In this document: piece by piece, positions 38,201 through 45,127 of the stretch
Layout of the letters: every line of letters starts with the position of its first letter
How positions within the stretch are numbered: position 1 is the first letter of the stretch
Assembly: GCA_003193925.1 (NCBI GenBank)
Contig: PSPG01000004.1
Span: 115,720 to 174,862 of the forward strand
Reading direction: 5' to 3'
Source: Candidatus Thalassarchaeum betae
Lineage (GTDB): Archaea > Thermoplasmatota > Poseidoniia > Poseidoniales > Thalassarchaeaceae
DNA length: 59,143 bases
The notes under the pieces: generated by a model
Seen by the model: only the letters and a program-made list of their open reading frames with translations
Told to the model about the DNA's origin: nothing
Database searches by the model: none
Translations under genes and position numbers: made by a program

Positions 38201-38971
38201 CATCAGCATGCCGTCGCGTCGCTTCTCGACGTTGAGTGGCTTACGAACGCCGTCCCTCTGTGAGAATATCTTGGCGACCTCGGTCTCATGGGCGTACTTC
38301 TTGTTCTTCTCGACGGTGACTCGGTTGGGAGCCAGATCCTCCATCGAGATGAGCACGCGCTCGGTGCCGTTGATAATGAAGTAGCCACCGGGGTCCAGCG
38401 GGTCTTCACCAGCCTTGCGCAGCAATTGGGTGAGGTACTCCGCGTCCTCGGCGGAGGTCTCGGGCGAGAGTTTCCTGTTCTCGTCGATGTGGTCAGCGTG
38501 CACATTGCATCTGGCAGAGCGGACCATGATGGGTAGGTTCCCGATGTGCACGCCCTCCTCGTTGATGTATCCGAGGTCGCCGTCGGGTGTATCCGGTGGT
38601 ATGTCGTCGCGGTAGATGCGGAAGTCGAGGTACACAGGGGAGAAGTAAGTCAACTTGCGAATGCGGCACTCTAGCGGGGTGGCCGGGTGCTCGGCTCCGT
38701 TGGCCTCACGAATGGTAGGTTGGCCCAGCCTGATGTTCTTCAGGCGGACTAAGATCTCCTTGTCGAGGACGTCGAGTTTGATGCATCCGCCTTCCCCCTC
38801 TCCTCCAGGGAGATCCTCGACGGGCTCGTCGGTGCCTATGCGGATGGCGCGTACTATCTTCTCCATCCTGCTGAGGCGACCGTCACCAGCAGGGATGCAG
38901 TCATTGTAGGACATCAACTGGTGGTTGACGAGGCTCCGCTGCTTGAAGTAGCTCGAAACTATCTCCTTCAT
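35258..38971 (-). CDS. rpoB: RNA polymerase subunit B (undivided)
   Basis: 1237 residues, second-largest subunit in one piece. Seen: SYFKQRSLVNHQLMSYN at the N-terminus, RDVYINTDRGRMLRPLLVIEHG, GYNMQDAVIMNRASVERALARS, the active-site helper DKFASRHGQKGVIGRL, and the C-terminal zinc site CNTKGCGHIAYYDWKRRTTVCPYCG. Methanogens and haloarchaea split this gene into B'' and B'; the undivided form fits a Thermoplasmatota. ATG start preceded by GAGGTGAGAAG, 9 bases after the rpoH stop. Confidence 0.98.
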   Translation of the reverse strand: MKEIVSSYFKQRSLVNHQLMSYNDCIPAGDGRLSRMEKIVRAIRIGTDEPVEDLPGGEGEGGCIKLDVLDKEILVRLKNIRLGQPTIREANGAEHPATPLECRIRKLTYFSPVYLDFRIYRDDIPPDTPDGDLGYINEEGVHIGNLPIMVRSARCNVHADHIDENRKLSPETSAEDAEYLTQLLRKAGEDPLDPGGYFIINGTERVLISMEDLAPNRVTVEKNKKYAHETEVAKIFSQRDGVRKPLNVEKRRDGMLMVKIPSAGTTAIPVVLLMRALGMENDKEIFASIAGPVQAMKYTVANLNDVKDNEEYGVETEEEAVSWLEKKFAAGQQKEYRESRIQNLLDKELLPHLGSSPDHRHKKSIFLGRIVRQVLEMAITNRDPNDKDHYANKRVRLAGDLMEDLFRVSMQQLARDLKYQLERHHNRKRELKINSCLRPDVLTSKIMHALATGNWVGGRSGVSQLLDRTTYIAALSHMRRVTSPLVRSQPHFEARDLHPTHWGRLCPNETPEGQNCGLVKNAAQMIDVSEEVPEDDVKELLIEAGVDSSPIQWAVGSRIHVNGDIFGLHKRPNKLVAQFKRRRRSGRIRPEVSIRHDSANRDVYINTDRGRMLRPLLVIEHGSLNLSKTHLYGLRSGDLTFSDLVSTGVVEWVDAEEEEDLLIAPRPYDLPLISPKHGRPINPTKVEWLNLGEEEISEAKLGVEVQLPNGDSVYEEFSQPLNYYQEGIDALRRKQNKNNTVLVYTHVEIDPQLILGVCASLVPYPEHNSTPRVTGGTAMVKQSLGLPSANFRLRPDTRAHIMHYPQQAIVGTRAMESTNFNKRPGGQNFVVAIMSQHGYNMQDAVIMNRASVERALARSTFVRTYNAENKRFPGGQEERIEVPGTGLDEVKGLRSWESYSHLERDGLPVPEEYLSTLDKSDRVVLVGKTSPPRFLEEAHGAFLQAQERRESSMLVRHGEEGWVDNVFVTESLDSGRLVRITLRTNKIPELGDKFASRHGQKGVIGRLVDEEDMPFTADGIIPDLLINPHAIPSRMTVAHVLEMVGGKVGSLEGRKVDGTAFTGEKEDSLRSGLLRNGFNHTGREPMINGETGEAYSAEVFVGVIYYQRLHHLVSSKLHARSRGRVQILTRQPTEGRARQGGLRFGEMERDCLISHGASMVIKDRLLDESDGWNLMVCNTKGCGHIAYYDWKRRTTVCPYCGDRSDVHTVQTSYAFKLLLDEMKSLGVAMRLELGDRR

Positions 38972-38980
38972 CTTCTCACC

Positions 38981-39568
38981 TCAAGCGGTCTCGACTATCA
39001 GCCTGTAAGCGGTACTCGAACCGGCCGAGCGGCTGTGACGGACGATACGTACGATTCTGTTTGCAAGCCAGCCTGCTGGAAGTTCGTCATCCTCGATCTC
39101 CACCGCCTCCTTGATAGCCTGGACTGCTGGGTCGGTGATCAGAATCTTCGGCAGAAGCTCCTTGGCAAGACGCGTACCTCCGTCGGATTGCTCCTCCAGC
39201 AGACGCCAGGGGGCCAAGGCCTGCTCCTCCTCCTCGACCGGGAGCAACTCATGATGCGGGACGAGAATGTGATTCAGGACGTTGAAGCGGTCATCCCCGG
39301 TCGGGATGTCCATGTCCAAGAGGGCTTTGCGGGAGATGGTGATCCTACCAGAGCGGCTCCTCTTGCGCGAAGCCATCTGCTCCCTGATGACGGCCATCAC
39401 GTTCTCGAGATCGGCATCGCCAGTCTCGAGTTCAAGCTTCTTGGCGACCTGGTCGACCGTCATCCGCTTGATGGCGTCCATGTTGGCATCGTCGGCCAAT
39501 CTGTGGGCGTGCTTCTCGGAGATTCCGAGTTCCATCAGACGCTTTTTTGTGGAACTCTTCACTGCCAT
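38981..39568 (-). CDS. rpoH: RNA polymerase subunit H with extra N-terminal domain
   Basis: 195 residues; ordinary archaeal H is about 75-85. The C-terminal about 110 residues are H: FNVLNHILVPHHELLPVEEEEQAL, LPKILITDPAVQAI, IVRIVRHSRSAGSSTAYRLIVE, with extra residues in the middle. The first about 85 are an extension starting MAVKSSTKKRLMELGISEKHAHRLADD, nearly the same as the start of RpoA''. Start ATG 39568 (GGGGGCG upstream) makes the two N-termini align exactly. First gene of the rpo operon, downstream of tRNA-Lys. Confidence 0.93.
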   Translation of the reverse strand: MAVKSSTKKRLMELGISEKHAHRLADDANMDAIKRMTVDQVAKKLELETGDADLENVMAVIREQMASRKRSRSGRITISRKALLDMDIPTGDDRFNVLNHILVPHHELLPVEEEEQALAPWRLLEEQSDGGTRLAKELLPKILITDPAVQAIKEAVEIEDDELPAGWLANRIVRIVRHSRSAGSSTAYRLIVETA

Positions 39569-39616
39569 ATTGCGCCCCCTACCCAACCAAAACCGTGGGC
39601 CTGAGGCGCTGTCAGG

Positions 39617-39690
39617 CGGGCCTGATGGGATTCGAACCCACGGCCACCGGGTTAAAAGCCCGGCGCTCTACCTGACTAAGCTACAGGCCC
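39617..39690 (-). tRNA. tRNA-Lys (anticodon UUU), CCA not encoded
   Basis: Minus strand: acceptor GGGCCTG/CAGGCCC, D arm TAGCTTAGTCAGGTAGAGC, anticodon stem CCGGG/CCCGG with loop CTTTTAA (anticodon TTT), T arm GTGGG-TTCGAAT-CCCAT. Discriminator G is followed by CCT, so CCA would be added by the nucleotidyltransferase. No intron. The 173 bases upstream (39691-39863) contain GC-rich short inverted repeats but no gene I can support. Confidence 0.96.
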
Positions 39691-39863
39691 ATAGCACGTG
39701 CTGGGCTGTTGGCGGACCGGGGGTGTGTTGAAAAACGTTTCGGTTAAGTCAACGCCGCGGCTACGCTGGGCCTCTATCCCCCCAGGGGGCCGGGGAGACA
39801 AGCCACTCACCCCGGGTGTTCACGAATAAAGGTTTTCAGAATCCCGATGGAGTGTGATGACAG

Positions 39864-41246
39864 ATGACGCGAGGAAGGGGTGAGCGTTTGGAAAGGGTCG
39901 GCTCCGATTCGGACGTCACCAGGTTCGGGGTCGAGGGTGTTGGCTCATGGGAGTTGGACGTTCCCAACACTGTCTACCCTCCTCGTGAGGACACCCATCT
40001 TCTCGCTGGAGCTCTGCTCGAGCTCTCACGACACGATGGCCTGGCCACGGAGATCGGCTGTGGGTCTGGTGCCATCTCCATCCTACTAGCCGCACTGGGG
40101 TGGAAGGTCGAGTCCTGTGACATCAACCCTTTTGCAGTAGCCGCGACCAGGGGTAATGCCAGCAAGGCTGGATTGGCCGATGTCGTGAACGTCAGAGAAG
40201 GCGGACTGGGGGAGGATGACTGGTCAATTCCAGAAGCCTCTGACCTGATAGTCTGGAACCTGCCTTACTTGAGCCCGCCCGGGGAGGGTGAAGCAGTGCT
40301 CGAAGCCATCGAGGAGGCATCAATGAGCGACCTCACTGATGGCGGTTGGTCAGATCGGCTGCTGGAGGAACTGGAGTCTTCCGATGGGTTGAGAGATGAC
40401 TGCCTGGTGTTGATGCTCCACAGAACCGATCCGCGCAGCCCGAGCGGCCCTGAAAGATGGAAGTCCAGGGGTTGGTCCTCGAGATGCCTCGCGAGTTTGA
40501 GGCTCGCGGACGAGAGGCTCGAAGTTATCTGCTACTGGAGGCCTGGTTCTGGGAATCCACCTACCGTGCTCGAAGAGTGCGAGTCGACCATGGACGAGGC
40601 CGAGGGGATCTCCTCGGAGCCAGGTTGGCAGAGGGTGTTTTCGTCCTCTCAGAAATCGGGCAGGGGGAGGAGGGGCAGGTCATGGCAATCCGAGAGTGGC
40701 GATATGGCGTGCACTTGGCTAATCCCATCCAGCATGGTCGAAGAATGCTCACCAGGGCTCATCCAGACTGCAATCGGGGCCGTTGTGTCCGATGCCATCC
40801 GATGCAATGTGAAGTGGCCCAATGACATCGTGACCGAGGATGGTACGAAACTCGGGGGCGTTCTGCTGGAAGGAGGCTCCGGGGGCCCCCGAGTCAAGGT
40901 CGGAATCGGCCTGAACAGGAAGGGCGGCTCAGTGGACGGCATGGCCATCGCCGGTTGGGAGGACACCGTCGGGGCTTCGCGGGCCTTGGAGGTCTTCGGG
41001 ATGGTGGATACCGCTCTGGCCTCGCTCTTCGAGGAGCACGTCCTCATCCCTCGCGTCAGCCGCGAGGAGTTACTGCGAATCTCGTGGCGTGGGCTGTCGG
41101 AGTCGCTGTCCACTGGGACTCCGGTCACAAGGTCGGGCTCGTCAGTCCGGCCCATCGGCCTCACTGAGGACGGAAACCTGATGCTCCATTCCGAAATCGG
41201 GTTGGAGACGGTAGACGGAGTGGGGTCGCTGAGATGGGGGGCCTAG
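39864..41246 (+). CDS. Fusion of HemK-like methyltransferase and biotin protein ligase
   Basis: 460 residues. Residues about 30-225 are a class I methyltransferase of the HemK/PrmC/Mtq2 type: YPPREDTHLLAGALL, EIGCGSGAISILLAALG, SCDINPFAVAATRGNA and NLPYLS (the family normally has NPPY). Residues about 235-460 are a BirA-type ligase: LEECESTMDEAE, QKSGRGRRGRSW, VKWPNDIV, KLGGVLLEG, VKVGIGLNRK. It could modify a release-factor glutamine and biotinylate the carrier at 55911. A continuous frame without internal start signals supports a true fusion. TATA-like AATAAAGG about 35 bases upstream. Confidence 0.9.
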   Translation: MTRGRGERLERVGSDSDVTRFGVEGVGSWELDVPNTVYPPREDTHLLAGALLELSRHDGLATEIGCGSGAISILLAALGWKVESCDINPFAVAATRGNASKAGLADVVNVREGGLGEDDWSIPEASDLIVWNLPYLSPPGEGEAVLEAIEEASMSDLTDGGWSDRLLEELESSDGLRDDCLVLMLHRTDPRSPSGPERWKSRGWSSRCLASLRLADERLEVICYWRPGSGNPPTVLEECESTMDEAEGISSEPGWQRVFSSSQKSGRGRRGRSWQSESGDMACTWLIPSSMVEECSPGLIQTAIGAVVSDAIRCNVKWPNDIVTEDGTKLGGVLLEGGSGGPRVKVGIGLNRKGGSVDGMAIAGWEDTVGASRALEVFGMVDTALASLFEEHVLIPRVSREELLRISWRGLSESLSTGTPVTRSGSSVRPIGLTEDGNLMLHSEIGLETVDGVGSLRWGA

Positions 41247-41561
41247 TCACCTTGGGCGCGAGGGACGTGAGATCCCGAGGCGCTCGCGGACGAGTCTGAT
41301 TTTCCCCGAAGTTGTGACAGTCTCGCAGAACTCTTGCGAATTGAGCCTGCTGATGGCCTCCTCGCAATCTGCCAAACCGATTCTGACGATTGCCCTGATT
41401 GGGTCGGCGGTCCCGGGAACGTGGTCATACAGCTTCCAGTCGAGGTTTCCCAGTAACTCGCCCAGGATAGTCTCGCAATCACTGCGTGACGCAGTCCCTG
41501 AGACGAGCGAAATCCCCACCCAACGGCGCTTGCCTCTAGCCGCCTTGTTCAGTCTCGGCAC
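41247..41561 (-). CDS. rnp2: RNase P protein component 2 (Pop5/Rpp14 family)
   Basis: 104 residues. KRRWVGISLVSGTASRSDCETILGELL then IRAIVRIGLADCEEAISRLNSQEF...VTTSGKIRLVRERLG fits the Pop5/Rnp2 pattern (final strands with G-TIKKLRE-like end). It would be a protein subunit of RNase P, maturing tRNA 5' ends. GTG start. Last of three minus-strand genes after the TPR and FtsZ-like genes; its stop abuts the convergent fusion gene's stop. The match is moderate. Confidence 0.75.
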   Translation of the reverse strand: MPRLNKAARGKRRWVGISLVSGTASRSDCETILGELLGNLDWKLYDHVPGTADPIRAIVRIGLADCEEAISRLNSQEFCETVTTSGKIRLVRERLGISRPSRPR

Positions 41562-41599
41562 GCCCTCAGGAGGGGGTTTCCCTTAATCGAGTTGGCTTG

Positions 41600-42505
41600 T
41601 CACAATCCACTGACCACGGCTACCAGCCTGATTCTGCCCACCATCTCGTCACTCGCCCTTGCACCTAGAATCACCTGGCAGTCGGGGTCGAGAGTCGAGA
41701 CGAAGGCTTCGGTCACGTCATTCAGATGCGCCAGCGTCATGTCAGGCCCGCCTTCGACTTGAATCATGCAGCCCTTGGCGCCATCCACACTGAGATCCGA
41801 CAGGGGCGATCTCCTCGCCTTGCTGACCACCTGCTCGGGCTTCTCCGTAGTCCCAGTCCCGACAATCAGTGTGGCGTTGCCGGGCCTGTTGATGACCGCC
41901 CTCAAATCCATCAGGTCGAGGTTAATCTTGCCTACCCTAGCAAGGGTCGTCACCAAGCCCTCGACGAGTTCCTCTATCCAACCGGAGCCGGCCCTCCAGT
42001 CAGTCTCCCTGTAGCGGGCCTGCCAAGCCAGCCTCTCCATGCTCACCCTGATGCACACGTGGGAGTTATACTCGAGAGCCGGCAGGGCGGCTTCTGCGAT
42101 CGAGGACCTCAGGGGCTGCTCTGCGAAGGGCAGCCCGGCGATGCTGAGGACCAGACAGTCAGCCTCCTTTGCCAGAGTGGCGAGCTCGGATGATGCGCCC
42201 GAGCCCATTCCGCCGCCCAGCCCGGTCATGATGATGACGAGTTCGGCCTGCTCTAGAAGCGGGCTGATCGAGTTGAAACCGTCCCTCAGGCGATGAGCAG
42301 CCAGTGCGGGCAGAGCGGCGGTGCCCCTGCCGTCACCGCCCGCGTCGAGATGGAGGCAATGGGCTGCGGGGACTCCGGCGAACGAATCCTCATCGGCGTC
42401 GATGAGAAGCAGGTCTGCGAGCTCTCGGCACTTTGAATGGGCCCTCTCTGCCCAAGTGCAACCGACGCCGCCGACACCTACTATCAGTATGGACCCCTCG
42501 TCCAT
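41600..42505 (-). CDS. FtsZ/tubulin-superfamily GTPase, short and divergent
   Basis: 301 residues; FtsZ is about 350-390. Nucleotide loop T1 VGVGGVGCTW, tubulin signature GLGGGMGSGASSELA (FtsZ has GGGTGTG, so the conserved Thr is Met), T7 loop INLDLMDLRAVI keeping the catalytic N-x-D-x2-D, and the C-terminal domain end MTLAHLNDVTEAFVSTLDPDCQVILGARASDE...VVAVVSG-like. No C-terminal tail beyond the fold, so no evident SepF-binding peptide. GTP hydrolysis seems possible. It may be the division FtsZ or an accessory tubulin (CetZ-like). Confidence 0.82.
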   Translation of the reverse strand: MDEGSILIVGVGGVGCTWAERAHSKCRELADLLLIDADEDSFAGVPAAHCLHLDAGGDGRGTAALPALAAHRLRDGFNSISPLLEQAELVIIMTGLGGGMGSGASSELATLAKEADCLVLSIAGLPFAEQPLRSSIAEAALPALEYNSHVCIRVSMERLAWQARYRETDWRAGSGWIEELVEGLVTTLARVGKINLDLMDLRAVINRPGNATLIVGTGTTEKPEQVVSKARRSPLSDLSVDGAKGCMIQVEGGPDMTLAHLNDVTEAFVSTLDPDCQVILGARASDEMVGRIRLVAVVSGL

Positions 42506-42543
42506 GGGGCACCTCTCGCAGCGGTGGCCGTTTAGAATGTGCT

Positions 42544-42849
42544 TCAGTCATAAGTGAGATATCGCTGATATCGGCGCCTCTCGTCACGAGCCCAGGCGTT
42601 GTCGGGCTCGATCTCCAACACCCGGTCGTAGTACTCGACCGCCTTCTCGAAATCGGAGAGGTAGCGACCGTACATGTGTCCCAGATTGTTCAGCACCGGA
42701 ACGCAATCAGCGTCCTCCTCCAGCATTGACATCAGTATCGATTCTGCCCTGTTTATGTCTATCATCTCCATGCACTGCTCGGCCTGTTCGAGCTGTCCCA
42801 GTTGCTCGTCCGAGAGCCGGTATACATTGCGCCATTCAGGACCTGCCAC
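42544..42849 (-). CDS. Small TPR-repeat protein
   Basis: 101 residues with two to three tetratricopeptide helices: NRAESILMSMLEEDADCVPVLNNLGHMYGRYLSDFEKAVEYYDRVLEIEPDNAWARDE. The Gly/Tyr/Ala/Pro positions fit TPR. A protein-protein interaction module with no enzyme motif. First gene of the TPR/FtsZ-like/Rnp2 operon, divergent from the respiratory operon with 150 bases between. Confidence 0.8.
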   Translation of the reverse strand: MAGPEWRNVYRLSDEQLGQLEQAEQCMEMIDINRAESILMSMLEEDADCVPVLNNLGHMYGRYLSDFEKAVEYYDRVLEIEPDNAWARDERRRYQRYLTYD

Positions 42850-42891
42850 GATTATGCCTGAGCCCGGTCCCGTTTGAGGTTTCGCAAAATA

Positions 42892-42929
42892 CTAATGATT
42901 ACTCATTAGGGGGGTCGTTCCGAGACCCC
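42892..42929. promoter_or_regulatory. Two adjacent perfect inverted repeats in front of the respiratory operon
   Basis: CTAATGA-TTAC-TCATTAG (42892-42909, 7-bp arms) followed directly by GGGGTC-GTTCCGA-GACCCC (42911-42929, 6-bp arms). They lie between the divergent TPR operon and the cytochrome operon. A TATA-like GTTAATATCC follows at about 42950, about 45 bases before the GTG at 43000. Position suggests operators for one or both operons; the second could also be an RNA hairpin. Confidence 0.5.
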
Positions 42930-42999
42930 ACGAAGGGGCCAAACTGGAACGTTAATATCCCTATTCAAAGTGGGTAGACGCGTCCCTTGAGGTCTTAGT

Positions 43000-43815
43000 G
43001 TGAGCAGGTCAAGTGCATACTCGAACAGACTGCTCGTGTTGGGCGTAATCGTCCTGCTAGCAGCAGGTGGCACGCAGGGTAGGCCCGGCGGCGTAGGAGG
43101 TGATGCCAATGGCGATGGAGAAGTTCCTCTGGCAGGGTGCACCTGCCACAGTGGACAGCCCGACAATTCGGTCACGCTACTCATCGATGGGCTTCCCTAC
43201 CACTACGAGGCGGGGGTTGTATACACACTGAGGGTCCAACTCATCGGAGGCCCCGATATCGATACGGCCTCTCATACCGGTGGGTTCTCGATGCGCGTCA
43301 GCGCCGGCACGCTGGGCGCCGGGGATGGCTTTGAGAACATGGTCCAGAATTGGGAGGACGACTCGGCGACTCTGACTCACACCGATGCTGGCTCGAAGAC
43401 CGAAGACAGGTCGTGGCTCATCGTCTGGACCGCCCCATCCACGGACGAGGAGGTGGTGACCTTCTGGCTTGCTGGGAACTCCGTCAACGGTGACTTGGCG
43501 AACTCAGGCCTCGACAGGTGGAACAGGCTCGCCGCATCGGTTGACGGGGGTGAGGACGACGGTCGGACCAGGACGGTGTTCTCGGGAGACGGGGGCATCG
43601 AGCCTCCAGCCCCCGTCAGCCATGGAGTAGACATCCACCTCATGGGAGCAGGGCTCTGGGCCCATTGGCTGGGACTGCTTGGTTTCGCTGCAGTAATAAT
43701 CGTCCTGCTGTTCTGCGGTCTCTTCCTGCGCTACGGCTTCTCTCGGCACTACGCCGGACGCAGCAACCTGCTGCGCCTCCGCATCAAGCATCTCCGCAGA
43801 GGTGATCAACTGTGA
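43000..43815 (+). CDS. Exported anchored protein with CTCH motif (choice-of-anchor V / reeler-like)
   Basis: 271 residues. Signal segment SNRLLVLGVIVLLAAGGTQG; at 47-50 CTCH followed by SGQ; a beta-rich outer domain (YTLRVQLIGGPDIDTASHTGGFSMRVSAG...) like the reeler/choice-of-anchor V domain; C-terminal helix LLGFAAVIIVLLFCGLFLRYGF and a basic cytosolic tail. The cysteine motif is C-x-C-H, one residue short of the haem-c motif C-x2-C-H, so haem binding is uncertain. First gene of the respiratory operon; a cytochrome c1-like role would be expected from position. Confidence 0.75.
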   Translation: MSRSSAYSNRLLVLGVIVLLAAGGTQGRPGGVGGDANGDGEVPLAGCTCHSGQPDNSVTLLIDGLPYHYEAGVVYTLRVQLIGGPDIDTASHTGGFSMRVSAGTLGAGDGFENMVQNWEDDSATLTHTDAGSKTEDRSWLIVWTAPSTDEEVVTFWLAGNSVNGDLANSGLDRWNRLAASVDGGEDDGRTRTVFSGDGGIEPPAPVSHGVDIHLMGAGLWAHWLGLLGFAAVIIVLLFCGLFLRYGFSRHYAGRSNLLRLRIKHLRRGDQL

Positions 43816-44261
43816 AGGACGACATCGTGATGAGGCTGCTCAAGCAGGTAAAGTCTGGTGAGGTCAGCCTGGACGACGCTCGCACTGCCCTCGAGGACGT
43901 CAGCCTCTCAGAGGACGCATACAACGTGGCCTTGGACCACGGGGTCTTCAACTACCCCCAGTCGGGTACGATCGTCCGCGCTACTATTTCCCCCTCCGGC
44001 GAGTCGATGCTGGTGGTGCTACTCGCCTTGTGGGGGGTCCTGTGGACCCTCTTCTGGGCTGGCGCACTGTCTTATGGGCTGTTCAAGGGATGGGACCAGC
44101 AACTCCTGTCATTCAACATGGGGATGACCCTGCTGACTATCATCATCATGGGAATAGTCTACCTCAAGTTCGTCTTGCCCGATGTCGTGATCGTCAAGCA
44201 CAGGGGCAACAAATACATCACTCTGAACGACCCTGAGGGATGGAAGGATTACGAGGTGTGA
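43812..44261 (+). CDS. Two-helix membrane protein in respiratory operon
   Basis: 149 residues. A soluble helical N-terminus (MKDDIVMRLLKQVKSGEVSLDDARTALED), then membrane helices MLVVLLALWGVLWTLFWAGAL and MGMTLLTIIIMGIVYLKFVL, and a short C-terminal cytosolic end. No known family. GTG start overlaps the previous stop (GTGA), so it is coupled with the CTCH protein and probably a subunit of the same complex. Confidence 0.75.
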   Translation: MKDDIVMRLLKQVKSGEVSLDDARTALEDVSLSEDAYNVALDHGVFNYPQSGTIVRATISPSGESMLVVLLALWGVLWTLFWAGALSYGLFKGWDQQLLSFNMGMTLLTIIIMGIVYLKFVLPDVVIVKHRGNKYITLNDPEGWKDYEV

Positions 44262-44263
44262 AC

Positions 44264-45118
44264 ATGGCGAGGAGATTCAGACTGCGTGCTGTTCCGGGTG
44301 CTGGCGAGGAAGTTGGCGAATCGCCCAAGTTAATCGATCGCAGGGAATTCATGCGGCACTCGTTCAACACCGCTGCTGGAGTAATCACCATGGCCAGCCT
44401 GGGAGCTGTGGGATTCGCCTCCCTGCTGATGGGCCAATCCGAAGCCGACGGGGGAGACTCAGCCCTCCGTTTTTACGTGCCAAGCGGTGCTGAGGACTCG
44501 GCATGGTACGGCGACCGGCACCTTGAGCCGATGTCATACCAGTCCTTCGTCGATGCCGCTGCCTCCTCTACGACAGGGATGTCGGGGGCATCGGGAGTAT
44601 GGTCCGGGCTGCCCGTGAATGTCCTGTACGTGCCACATACTGAGAACGCACAGGCCGCCTTGGTCGAGAACAAGCCGCGCTTCCAATTCATGGACGGGTA
44701 CAACGAGAGCGGGGCCTACGTCGGCTCGGGCTACGAGGTGGACGAGGACCCGGCTTACGAGCTACTTTCGATTCACGATAACATGATCGTCACATTCGGC
44801 CGATGTCCCCACCTGTGCTGCATCCCGGGATGGCAGTTGGTGCTCAACGACTTCACCAGTGACCAGTGGAATCCCGGAGGGGTCGATGCCGGTGGCAACA
44901 AGCTGTTTTGCATCTGCCACTCGAGCCGGTACGACCCTACCGTGATTGAGAAGAATCGGAACCGGAACAGATTGAACGGGACTGAGTTCGACTACATAGG
45001 AATCAAGCGCACCGGAGGTCCCGCCCCAGTCGGGATGCCTCTGATTCCCTTCGTTGTGAATGGGGATATCATCGAGGCTCTGGATGACTTCAAGGACTGG
45101 TACACGTATTGCGATTAG
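44264..45118 (+). CDS. Rieske iron-sulfur protein
   Basis: 284 residues. N-terminal Tat-like anchor DRREFMRHSFNTAAGVITMASLGAVGFASLLMG. Rieske box 1 CPHLCC (ligands Cys181, His183; Cys186 for the disulfide) and box 2 CICHSS (ligands Cys216, His219; Cys218 for the disulfide), 30 residues apart. All [2Fe-2S] ligands and the disulfide are present, as in high-potential Rieske proteins of bc complexes. The region between anchor and cluster is longer than usual. ATG 44264 follows the preceding TGA by two bases. Accepts an electron from quinol at the outer site. Confidence 0.94.
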   Translation: MARRFRLRAVPGAGEEVGESPKLIDRREFMRHSFNTAAGVITMASLGAVGFASLLMGQSEADGGDSALRFYVPSGAEDSAWYGDRHLEPMSYQSFVDAAASSTTGMSGASGVWSGLPVNVLYVPHTENAQAALVENKPRFQFMDGYNESGAYVGSGYEVDEDPAYELLSIHDNMIVTFGRCPHLCCIPGWQLVLNDFTSDQWNPGGVDAGGNKLFCICHSSRYDPTVIEKNRNRNRLNGTEFDYIGIKRTGGPAPVGMPLIPFVVNGDIIEALDDFKDWYTYCD

Positions 45119-45127
45119 GGTGGGAAA

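Noticed and set aside
39282..39731. Plus-strand frame covering tRNA-Lys and part of rpoH
   Set aside because: Runs through a tRNA and opposite a polymerase subunit; not a gene.
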